DNA of 64,000 nt from Prevotella sp. GTDB taxonomy: Bacteria; Bacteroidota; Bacteroidia; Bacteroidales; Bacteroidaceae. The first letter of the stretch is position 1. The number at the start of each line of letters is the position of its first letter. Below, one piece after another: positions 35,421-43,444 of this stretch. The translations under genes were made by a program, and so were the position numbers. The notes under the pieces were generated by a model. The model had not been told where the DNA came from, did no database searches, and saw only the letters and a program-made list of their open reading frames with translations. The stretch lies in NCBI GenBank assembly GCA_017623655.1, contig JAGAON010000005.1, forward strand, positions 1 to 64,000, written 5' to 3'.

Positions 35421-37955
35421 TCACTTCATCAGCCTGAGATAGAAGCATCCGGGCAGCGGCGTGTTGCCCTCTGCCGCGAGTTTCACCTTTATCGTCTCCT
35501 TAGGTGTCTTGCCGTCGGTGGCGGTGAGCAGTTTGGGGTCTATGGGCAGTTCCATGTTGAAGAAGCCCATGTCGTCGGCGGCGGTCATTCTCTCAGCCAG
35601 TGTGAACGTGGTCATGGGCTGGTTATCTACGTAGATTGTCATTTGCCTGTTGCGGTCGGCCGTGGTGAAGCGCAGCATCAGCGACAGCCCCTCGGCCTTG
35701 CCGGAGGTGTTGGCGAGGGTGTATTGTATGTATCCGCCCTTCTGCGCATCACGGTAGAACTCGTCGCGGTATTCGCCCTTGCGGCTGTCGGGCGAGTGGC
35801 TCACGTCGTGTCCCGCCTCGCTCTGCTGCTCACCGGTGGCCACGAAGTCCAGCGTGCGGTCGGCCATGGCTTTCGCCTCGCGGTCGGCGCGCATCATGTC
35901 GCTCTGCGCCAGCACCTCCGCCGGCCTTTGGTACCAGTAGCACATATAGCGGGCGTGCTGTATCTCGTGGAACGGGCGCAGTGTCAGCCTGTCCCAAGGC
36001 TTTGCCTTCGCCGCGTCGCTGGCATCCACCTTGATGCTGAATTGCAGCCGGCTGATGTCGGACGGCGTTACGCGTTGCAGCAGGCCGTCCCTGTCGCACA
36101 GCAGCATCGGTGCGGCCGAGAGGGGTTTCAGCTTTCCCCTTGCCCCGAGCGAGTGTCCCATGCGGCTGTCGTCGCCGTACTCGTTCTGCAACGGCTCGTA
36201 TTCCAGTCCCGTCACGGCCTCGTCGGCCTTGCAGGTGGCTGTGGTCTGCGCGCCGAGGAGTATGGGGCCGTAGTTGAAGGCCACGTAGTCGGTGTAGTTG
36301 GGGCATTCCTCATAGCGCAGCTCCATGGGCAGGCTGACGGTTATCACGTCTCCCTTGCGCCACTTGCGGTTCAGGCTCACGTATGACGCCGTGCCCTTTT
36401 CCACGCTGATGTCCTGCCTCTGTCCGTTAATCTCTATGGCATATCCCTCCGCCGCCCACCGCGGGTGGCGTATGGCTATGGTGTATGTGCCGCCCTTGTT
36501 CACCGTCAGCCTTGTGGATGGCTGGTAGGGGAACGATGTCTCCTGCGTCAGGGCGAACTTCCCGGCCGCCAGTGTGCTGGCCGTGAAGAGGTTTACGTAG
36601 AGCGTCCTGTCGCCGTCGTGTGAGTAGATGAAGTGCCCGTACTTGCTGTGGTTCTCCATTCCCGTGCCCACGCAGCACCACATTCCCTGGTTGACCTGCG
36701 AGTAGATGCGGTACGCCTGCGGGCGCAGCGAGGTGAAATACACGTATCCTCCGGTCTTGGGGTCCTGCGTGGAGAGTATGTGGTTCCATACGGCGTACTC
36801 GTAGAAGTCGGCGTAACGAGCGTCGTGAGTGGCGTCGAACAGCATCTCCGACAGTTTCATCATGTTGTTCGTGTTGCAGCTCTCCGGCCCGTCGGCCTCG
36901 TGTATGTACTTGGAGCAGTTGTTCTGCCCGAGGAAGTGCTCGTTGACGCTGTTGCCGCCGATGCACACCGTGCGGTTTACGGCCACGTCGCTCCAGAAGT
37001 TCCGTGCCGCGGCGGCGTATTCCCCTGCCGCCGGGTCTTCCTGCGCTATGCGCTGGAAGCCGATGTACTTGGGCACCTGCGTGTTGGCGTGCTTTCCGCT
37101 GAGGAAGGTGGTGCTGTACGTCCCCTCGCCCTGCATGCCCTTCACCATCACCTCGTGGCTGTATTTCTTCGCCGCGTCGAGGTATCGCCTGTCGCCGAAG
37201 ATGACGTACGCGTCGGCGAGGGTCTCGTTCATTCCCCCGTGTTCCGAGTTGAGCACGCTCTGCATCTCCTCATGGCTGAGGTTGCCGACCACCGCCACGG
37301 CCCAGTCGCAGATGCGGCGGAAGCATTCGCGCGCCGTCTTGCTGCCGGTATATAGCCATGCGTCGCGCAGTCCGGCCAGCACCTTGTGCTCGCAGTAGAA
37401 GGGCACCCATCCGCCGTATTTGTAGAACTCCTTGAGGTCCTTGGCGTACAGTCCCGTCCATATCTGGTTGATGGGCTGTCCGCCCACAAAGCCTTTCATT
37501 CCTGACGTGTCGCCGGCGTAGGCGTCCTGACAGTCCTTGATGATGGCGAGACAGTAGTCCAGCCTCTCCTTCATCTGCCGCTTCACGGCCTCGTCGTCCG
37601 TGGCGGCGTAGGCCAGGGCGAGAGCCGTCAGGTAGTGTCCTCCCACGTGTCCCTCCAGCGACCACGACGGCTGTCCCCAGTTGGGGAACGAGGGGTGTCT
37701 CTCCACCCATCCGCGGTAGCGCGAGCCTTCCTTCGTGTCCAGTCCCGCCTGGCGGATGAACGGTGTCATGAGCCTGTCGGCGTCATACTCAAGGAGCAGC
37801 CTGTCGTTCACCCTCATGGCGTTGAGGAACGGGCCGTCGAGCAGCCTCACCTCGCTGAGGTCGAAGTGCTGCGGATAGATTTGTGATTGCGCCATGACGC
37901 TCTCCGCGGAGAGCGTACACGCCGCCAAGGCGATGGTTGTAAGCAGTTGTTTCAT
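35421..37955 (-). CDS. Glycoside hydrolase family 127 (beta-L-arabinofuranosidase)
   Basis: An 844-residue secreted protein (signal peptide about 1-22). The GH127 barrel is clear. The zinc/thiolate active site of HypBA1-type enzymes is present as Glu358 and Cys360 (DGPESCNTNNM) and the paired Cys427-Cys428 (GMWCCVGTGMENH). Cys428 corresponds to the nucleophile Cys417/418 region of HypBA1. The family cleaves beta-L-arabinofuranosides from plant hydroxyproline-rich glycoproteins or pectin side chains. The C-terminal ~250 residues form added beta domains. It lies upstream of the GH95 gene but is separated from it by a palindromic repeat, so a common transcript is uncertain. Confidence 0.93.
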   Translation of the reverse strand: MKQLLTTIALAACTLSAESVMAQSQIYPQHFDLSEVRLLDGPFLNAMRVNDRLLLEYDADRLMTPFIRQAGLDTKEGSRYRGWVERHPSFPNWGQPSWSLEGHVGGHYLTALALAYAATDDEAVKRQMKERLDYCLAIIKDCQDAYAGDTSGMKGFVGGQPINQIWTGLYAKDLKEFYKYGGWVPFYCEHKVLAGLRDAWLYTGSKTARECFRRICDWAVAVVGNLSHEEMQSVLNSEHGGMNETLADAYVIFGDRRYLDAAKKYSHEVMVKGMQGEGTYSTTFLSGKHANTQVPKYIGFQRIAQEDPAAGEYAAAARNFWSDVAVNRTVCIGGNSVNEHFLGQNNCSKYIHEADGPESCNTNNMMKLSEMLFDATHDARYADFYEYAVWNHILSTQDPKTGGYVYFTSLRPQAYRIYSQVNQGMWCCVGTGMENHSKYGHFIYSHDGDRTLYVNLFTASTLAAGKFALTQETSFPYQPSTRLTVNKGGTYTIAIRHPRWAAEGYAIEINGQRQDISVEKGTASYVSLNRKWRKGDVITVSLPMELRYEECPNYTDYVAFNYGPILLGAQTTATCKADEAVTGLEYEPLQNEYGDDSRMGHSLGARGKLKPLSAAPMLLCDRDGLLQRVTPSDISRLQFSIKVDASDAAKAKPWDRLTLRPFHEIQHARYMCYWYQRPAEVLAQSDMMRADREAKAMADRTLDFVATGEQQSEAGHDVSHSPDSRKGEYRDEFYRDAQKGGYIQYTLANTSGKAEGLSLMLRFTTADRNRQMTIYVDNQPMTTFTLAERMTAADDMGFFNMELPIDPKLLTATDGKTPKETIKVKLAAEGNTPLPGCFYLRLMK

Positions 37956-38002
37956 TATTTCAGATTTTAGTTGTAAGTAAGTGAATAAAATTAATGTATA
38001 AT

Positions 38003-38105
38003 ATAAAACTTAGTTATTTTTGAGATGTTTTTGTCTTGGAATGAGGGAGCATAGCGGGCTATGTGACCGAACGACAAGGCGGAAACAGCCAAAAATAACA
38101 AGGTT
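38003..38105. repeat. Nested hairpin element of unknown type
   Basis: The outer arms GTTATTTTTG (about 38012) and CAAAAATAAC (about 38090) enclose inner pairs TTGTC/GACAA and CATAG/CTATG. The element lies upstream of the GH127 gene, in a 430-bp gene-free stretch that also holds AT-rich sequence and a piece resembling 13520-13610 and 58830-58930 (GGTGCCGATTAC...). Confidence 0.5.
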
Positions 38106-38360
38106 TATATATACAAGATTTCATCACTTGCTTCATTAATATATATTATCGTTTAATTTTGTTCACTTACTTAATGGATTACTGTGTGATATGGTGCCGA
38201 TTACGTTGCAATAGACCCCTGATTACAAGGTGATTTGCACCCCTTTTCACGGTAGGCTTTACGCACGGCATCTTAACTTATATTTAACGGTAAGCCTGTT
38301 ACTTTATTGTTCTTTTCCACATTATTATTGTCTGTAAGTCGATTTTTTACAACGGAATAT

Positions 38361-38392
38361 CTTGTTTTTCCCATAAAATATTATTACATTTG
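38361..38392 (+). promoter_or_regulatory. Promoter for the DUF5686 gene
   Basis: CTTG (38361-38364), a 20-bp spacer and TACATTTG (38385-38392) lie 52 nt before the ATG at 38444. Confidence 0.75.
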
Positions 38393-38443
38393 CAATGGTT
38401 TCCGCATTCCGGTTATCCGCAACCCCTTTGGACACGCCTGACA

Positions 38444-40585
38444 ATGAGCCATTTTCCCGAACATAGCCGTATTGTTTCCGCCGCGCTGCTTGCCTGCGCG
38501 CTGCTCTTGTCGGCGGTGCCGTGCCGCGGCGGAAAGGAGGAACGGCGCGGGAGGAAATACGGGCAGCTGCTGGAAAGCGTCTTCACCCTCTGCGACACGG
38601 TGGCCGCAAAGCGGTGGCACTACACGGCGACGTACTACTACCGCGGCGCGCTGAGCCTCGAGAGGAAGAACGCCGTCATCCTTTCCACGCCCAACAGGCG
38701 TTTCTACATGAAGGACGGCAGGGACCTGCTGACGGAGGACGAGGGCGACATGGAGTACTCGGTGCCGGGAGTGTTCACGCGGAAGGCGAGGTACAGGCGC
38801 AACGCCGTGGGCGACTATGACGTGTCGCACGGATACATCATGGAGTTCTTCAACATAAGGCCCTACGGGGCGTACCTGCTCGGCGACCACATACTCTCGC
38901 CGCTATACAGGCGCAACGCCTACTGCTACCGCTACTCGCTGGACTCCGTCAGCGGGCGCAGGGCACACTTCTCGTTCAAGAGGAGGAAGAGGAATATGCA
39001 GCTGGTGGACGGCAGTTTCGTGTATGACACGGGCAACCGCTGCGTGACCTCCATCACCTTCCGGGGGACATACAACTTCGTGACCTTCGAGGAGGAGGTC
39101 ACCATGGGCACAGGAGGCAGGGAACGCTACTGGCCGGCAAGGGCGAGGCTGAGCATGAGATACTGGTATTACGGCAACGTGTTTGAGGGAACGGCCCTCT
39201 ACACGCAGCGGTACAAGTCGCTGACGGACGAATACACGCCGCCGGTAGATAGGAAGGACAGGCATGACGTGACGCAACGCTACGCGCTGGCGCTGGACAC
39301 GGCGCGGCTGCTATATGACTCGGCATACATAGCCCGGCACAGACCCGAGCCGCTGACGGACGCGGAGCAGGCCATATATGACAACGCACACCCGGCGAAA
39401 GGCGGCACGGGCAGCGCGGACACGGTGCGGACACGGCGGCGCGCCACGCCGAAATGGGTGAAGACGCTGGGCGGGCTGGGCGAGTTCTTCTTCAACGACT
39501 ACGACCTGATGAGAACCGATTACAGCTCGCTGAGGGTGCTCTCGCCCACATGGGGATATTCCGGCAGCCGCGGCGTGAGCTACCGTCAGGACGTGGAATA
39601 TGCGCTGAACATGAAAGGCGGGAGGCGGTGGAGCGTCATGCCGAGAGCATCCTACTTCTTCAAGGAGGGCAAGCTGGCGGGACGGCTGCGCAGCGAACTG
39701 CTGTTCCAGCCGCGCCACAGGGGCATGGTGGTGTTTGAAGCCGGGATGCAGCACATCACCGCCAACACCAACAACCTCTACTTCATAGAGGACAACGGAA
39801 GCGGAGAGGGCAAGGTGGAGTCGCTGGACTTTCAGGATTTCTACACGCACATCGACGTGGGACGGGAGATTGTCAACGGCCTTGACCTCTCGGTGGGAAT
39901 ACTGATGCACCACCGACGGCCATACGGCATAGCAAGGACAAACAAGAAGGAGCTGGGGCTGAGAGACAGATACCGCGACTTCGCGCCGAGAATGACGGCG
40001 ACATACACGCCCGGACAGGCCTACTACCGCGCCGGAAACAGGAAAGTGCCCGTGGGAAGCCGGTGGCCCACGTTCGTGGCCGACTACGAAAGGGGCGTCA
40101 GCGGCGTGCTGGGCAGCACCAACAACTATGAGAAGTGGGAGTTCACCGTCAGCCAAGGCTTCCACTTCACGCCCCTGCACAGGCTGATATGGAAAGTGGG
40201 CGGGGGAATGTTCACCGACAGGAAGGACGGAGACTTCGTGCAGTACGAGTACTTCAACAACGGCATCACCGCCTACAACTGGGACGACGACCGCAGCGGC
40301 GTCTTCCAGCTGCTCGACCAGGAATACTACAACAACAGCTACCACTACCTCCGCGGCCACGTGGTGGTGGAGAGCCCGATGCTCATACTCGGCAACTTCA
40401 GCACCCGCGTACTGCGTGCCGAGCGCCTTTACGTCAACGCCCTCGTCACGGAAGGCCTCGTGCCATACCTCGAATTTGGCTACGGAGTGAGCAACGAACT
40501 GCTCGACATCAGCTTCTTCTCGTCATACATAAAGGGCGAATCACTGAAGACCGGACTGAAATTCAGCCTCCATATCTTTGACTGA
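38444..40585 (+). CDS. DUF5686-like outer-membrane beta-barrel protein
   Basis: A 713-residue protein with an N-terminal signal (hydrophobic about 10-26). The barrel-type C-terminal half is rich in alternating aromatic strands (e.g. ISFFSSYIKGESLKTGLKFS) and ends in an amphipathic strand with a terminal aromatic and Asp (HIFD), as in Bacteroidetes DUF5686 proteins. DUF5686 members are outer-membrane proteins of unknown function. This one lacks an obvious N-terminal carboxypeptidase-regulatory-like domain. The start was set after the promoter; the earlier TTG overlaps it. It converges with the Hsp70/kinase operon 16 nt away and no strong terminator is visible in the gap. Confidence 0.75.
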   Translation: MSHFPEHSRIVSAALLACALLLSAVPCRGGKEERRGRKYGQLLESVFTLCDTVAAKRWHYTATYYYRGALSLERKNAVILSTPNRRFYMKDGRDLLTEDEGDMEYSVPGVFTRKARYRRNAVGDYDVSHGYIMEFFNIRPYGAYLLGDHILSPLYRRNAYCYRYSLDSVSGRRAHFSFKRRKRNMQLVDGSFVYDTGNRCVTSITFRGTYNFVTFEEEVTMGTGGRERYWPARARLSMRYWYYGNVFEGTALYTQRYKSLTDEYTPPVDRKDRHDVTQRYALALDTARLLYDSAYIARHRPEPLTDAEQAIYDNAHPAKGGTGSADTVRTRRRATPKWVKTLGGLGEFFFNDYDLMRTDYSSLRVLSPTWGYSGSRGVSYRQDVEYALNMKGGRRWSVMPRASYFFKEGKLAGRLRSELLFQPRHRGMVVFEAGMQHITANTNNLYFIEDNGSGEGKVESLDFQDFYTHIDVGREIVNGLDLSVGILMHHRRPYGIARTNKKELGLRDRYRDFAPRMTATYTPGQAYYRAGNRKVPVGSRWPTFVADYERGVSGVLGSTNNYEKWEFTVSQGFHFTPLHRLIWKVGGGMFTDRKDGDFVQYEYFNNGITAYNWDDDRSGVFQLLDQEYYNNSYHYLRGHVVVESPMLILGNFSTRVLRAERLYVNALVTEGLVPYLEFGYGVSNELLDISFFSSYIKGESLKTGLKFSLHIFD

Positions 40586-40601
40586 CGAGGGCGGGGGTGA
40601 T

Positions 40602-41078
40602 TTATTTCTTCCCGTATTCAGCAAAGTTTATGTTATCGAATATGATATTGTCCCATATAGGATCTTCCTCTACATTGATATCTGGAAGCAAGAAATCCTC
40701 GATGTTTGCATGTATGGCAAGAATCTGTTCATCCGTCAAAGACAATCTGCTGCGAATTTTCTTGAAAAACTTTACTTCGGAATATTCTATTCTGTTATCA
40801 GCAAATATAGTCTGAATAGCAAAATCAACTATCTTTGTTTGTTCCTCATCTGATAGTCTTTGTGATCCTAATTCTTGAAGATACTTTTTCAAAAACGAGG
40901 CTCCGTCTGCGTTAATTGAAGTTACATATTCATTTATAGTAGCTTCAACGTTTATATCGCCAAATGTTCCTTGTTTAGAAGTTATATTTTTAACTAACTC
41001 AATTTCTTCCTTTGCTATATCACCATCGCAAGCCATACAGCAGAAGATGGTCTTTAAGTACAATTCTTTTATATCCAT
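40602..41078 (-). CDS. TerB-like protein
   Basis: A 158-residue all-helical, acidic protein. The opening FCCMACDGDIAKEEIELVKNI fits the first repeat of TerB/DjlA-N-type domains, in which Asp/Glu residues bind metal. A second such region follows (FAIQTIFADNRIEYSEVKFFKKI). TerB domains act in tellurite-resistance and phage-related stress complexes with kinase-like or chaperone proteins. It is the last gene of the six-gene Hsp70-like operon, 11 nt after the kinase-AAA gene. Confidence 0.7.
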   Translation of the reverse strand: MDIKELYLKTIFCCMACDGDIAKEEIELVKNITSKQGTFGDINVEATINEYVTSINADGASFLKKYLQELGSQRLSDEEQTKIVDFAIQTIFADNRIEYSEVKFFKKIRSRLSLTDEQILAIHANIEDFLLPDINVEEDPIWDNIIFDNINFAEYGKK

Positions 41079-41089
41079 ATTTTTAATGT

Positions 41090-42868
41090 TTATACAAATC
41101 CTATTTTAGGTCTATTAGCAGGTTTGTTAGTTTCTTCTCCGTCCATTTTTGCTTTGATGTCTTTATAGCGTTGCAGTTCTTTGTTATCCAAAGACGGGTG
41201 AACTGCATCTATTGACTCTTTAAGCAGTATCATTGTTATCTTTGAGTGGCTTACCAGAGCATTTCTTGCTGCATTGTTTACAATGAGTTGTATATCAGCA
41301 GAAACATAATTTTCAGTAAGTTTGGAAAGTTCATCGTAATCCAAACCAAAGTCATACGGCCGTGATTTAAGATAGAGTTCAAACAAAGCTTTGCGGGCAG
41401 CGAAGTCCGGCACACCTATATAATATTTTTTGTCCAATCGTCCGGCGCGTAATATGGCGGGGTCAATCATATGAGGATAGTTTGTCGCTCCAATAATGAA
41501 AATGCCTTTCTCGCCTGTCCTGTCCATTTGGGCAAGCATTTCGTTTACGGCACTTCGGTACATTTGATGTATGTTGCCATCGCGATTTGGAACAAGTTCG
41601 TTCATTTCGTCAATGAAGATGATGGTCGGAGCATTTTCCTCTGCTTCCTTGAACATCTTGGCGATATTCTCCTGAGTAGCATTGACGTATTGGCTTTGAA
41701 GCGTTGCAGGGGTAATACACATGAAATTAAATCCGACCTCCTCCGCAAAATGTTTCGCAAAAAAAGTCTTGCCACATCCCGGAGGGCCATATAAAAGCAT
41801 TCCGTTGGGTATCGTAACGCCATAGCGGCGGTATTCTTCCGGGTTATGCAGTGGTTCTATGACTTCTTCTTGTAGTTGTGCTTTCAGTTCATCCATACCC
41901 GCAATGGCAGCAAAACCTTCGCCCTTTTTCTTTGGAATTTGCGGAATATTTTTGTCAGAATAATTTTGTTGGGAAAGAATTTTTCTCTTGGTTGATTGTT
42001 TTCCAACTCTTATCTCGCTATCAATAGCTTTAATGAAATCATCAGCGGTTTGGAATCTGTCTTCAACATCATAGCTTAACGCTTTGGCTATTACATTAAG
42101 AAACTGCTCATCCAATTCGTAACGATTATCATTTGTCAGGTCCAATTCTTTTTCACGCTCTGCCAATATAGCATCCACCCTGTCTTCTTTGTTGACTCTT
42201 GATAAATCAATAAACCATGGCAATTCGCCATAAAGCAACTGATACATCATTACGCCGACAGAGTATAAATCAGATTGAACTTGACTTACGCCGGAGAAGC
42301 GTTCGGGTGCAAGATAAAAAGCATTCAATGTGTTTATATCCGGCTTGGCAGGCGTTTGGTCGAGATAACAGGCATAACCGAAGTCTATCAGTTTCAAACT
42401 GTCCAAACTTCCTACAAGGTTAAGTAGGACATTTTGAATGGTCACCTCTCCATGTATAATAGGTACAGGTTGTTCATGGAGGTATGACAGAGCGGACAAG
42501 ACGGACTTTGCAATCTGTTTAATCTCGTAAACACTCAAATTGCTATTCCTTATAATTCGCTGTGATAAGGTTTCGCTGCTTACATATTCTGTAACAAGAT
42601 ATGTGTATTGTCCACCATCCAGCATCAGTTTCCCTGAATCTATATACTTACATAGATTGGGATGATTCAACTGTTTGGCAATTTCCACTTCCACAACACG
42701 CCCCCTGTCGTCTATCTGATTATGATTCAGCTTACAGTAACAGATAAGTTTCAAAAAACGTGTTTTGCCCGCAGGATCTTTCACACGGTAGGTTTCCGCA
42801 TAAGAACCTTGCTTATGCGGAAACGATACGGTGTAAGATGCTATTTTGTCGTTTTTATGAAATTTCAT
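41090..42868 (-). CDS. Protein kinase fused to AAA+ ATPase
   Basis: A 592-residue fusion. Residues about 10-285 are a eukaryotic-type Ser/Thr kinase fold: glycine-rich loop (20-31), Lys40, a helix-C Glu near 60-62, HGE at 139-141 where HRD is usual, Asn146, DFG at 162-164 and an APE-like motif LAPER (186-190). The catalytic Asp is replaced by Glu141, so activity may be reduced or lost. Residues about 320-570 are an AAA+ domain of the Cdc48/FtsH type with Walker A GPPGCGKT (361-368), Walker B IIFIDE and the second region of homology including Arg474 and Arg477. It probably unfolds substrates recruited by the Hsp70-like partners (inference). It sits 6 nt after the repeat-protein gene. Confidence 0.88.
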   Translation of the reverse strand: MKFHKNDKIASYTVSFPHKQGSYAETYRVKDPAGKTRFLKLICYCKLNHNQIDDRGRVVEVEIAKQLNHPNLCKYIDSGKLMLDGGQYTYLVTEYVSSETLSQRIIRNSNLSVYEIKQIAKSVLSALSYLHEQPVPIIHGEVTIQNVLLNLVGSLDSLKLIDFGYACYLDQTPAKPDINTLNAFYLAPERFSGVSQVQSDLYSVGVMMYQLLYGELPWFIDLSRVNKEDRVDAILAEREKELDLTNDNRYELDEQFLNVIAKALSYDVEDRFQTADDFIKAIDSEIRVGKQSTKRKILSQQNYSDKNIPQIPKKKGEGFAAIAGMDELKAQLQEEVIEPLHNPEEYRRYGVTIPNGMLLYGPPGCGKTFFAKHFAEEVGFNFMCITPATLQSQYVNATQENIAKMFKEAEENAPTIIFIDEMNELVPNRDGNIHQMYRSAVNEMLAQMDRTGEKGIFIIGATNYPHMIDPAILRAGRLDKKYYIGVPDFAARKALFELYLKSRPYDFGLDYDELSKLTENYVSADIQLIVNNAARNALVSHSKITMILLKESIDAVHPSLDNKELQRYKDIKAKMDGEETNKPANRPKIGFV

Positions 42869-42874
42869 ATAATG

Positions 42875-43429
42875 TTACCAAGTCCATATTTCCGTATTGG
42901 AATTGTTGCTTTTCTGATTCGTTGTGGTATTTCCGAACATATCCGTTTGCCTTGTAGTGGATGTTCCGGTCGTATTACCATAACGGTCTTTATAGGTAGT
43001 AGTGGTATTTCCGAACATATCCGTTTGTCCCGTAGTTGATGTTCCGGTCGTATTGCCGTAACGGTCTTTATGGGTGGTTGTGGTATTTCCGAACATATCC
43101 GTTTGTCCCGTAGTTGACGTTCCGGTCGTATTGCCGTAACGGTCTTTATGGGTGGTTGTGGTGTTACCAAACATATCCGTTTGCCCCGTAGTTGATGTTC
43201 CGGTCGTATTGCCGTAACGGTTTCTATGAGTAGTAGTGGTATTTCCGAACATATCCGTATGTCCTGTGGTTGACGTTCCCGTGGTGTTACCGTAACGGTT
43301 TCTATGAGTAGTTGTAGTATTGCCAAACATATCCGTTTGTCCCGTAGTAGATGTTCCTACATTATAATACTGTGCAAAAACCGTAAAAGGGCAGATTGCA
43401 ACGATAAAAAATAAAATTGTCTTTTTCAT
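42875..43429 (-). CDS. Secreted tandem-repeat protein
   Basis: A 184-residue protein with a signal peptide (about 1-19) and then six near-identical 26-residue repeats rich in Thr, Asn and Gly (core GTSTTGQTDMFGNTTTTHKD), encoded by 78-bp DNA repeats (about 42920-43380). A short unique tail ends in WTW. The repeats would form an extended or beta-solenoid-like, cell-surface-exposed stretch. It is embedded in the middle of the Hsp70-like operon, 15 nt after the DnaK-like gene and 6 nt before the kinase gene. The repeat number could vary by slippage. Confidence 0.85.
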   Translation of the reverse strand: MKKTILFFIVAICPFTVFAQYYNVGTSTTGQTDMFGNTTTTHRNRYGNTTGTSTTGHTDMFGNTTTTHRNRYGNTTGTSTTGQTDMFGNTTTTHKDRYGNTTGTSTTGQTDMFGNTTTTHKDRYGNTTGTSTTGQTDMFGNTTTTYKDRYGNTTGTSTTRQTDMFGNTTTNQKSNNSNTEIWTW

Positions 43430-43444
43430 TTCTGTCTATATTTA

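Noticed and set aside
42918-43385. Regular 78-bp repeats suggesting a CRISPR array
   Set aside because: Units are contiguous with no unique spacers and translate in one frame to a signal-peptide protein; they are a coding minisatellite.
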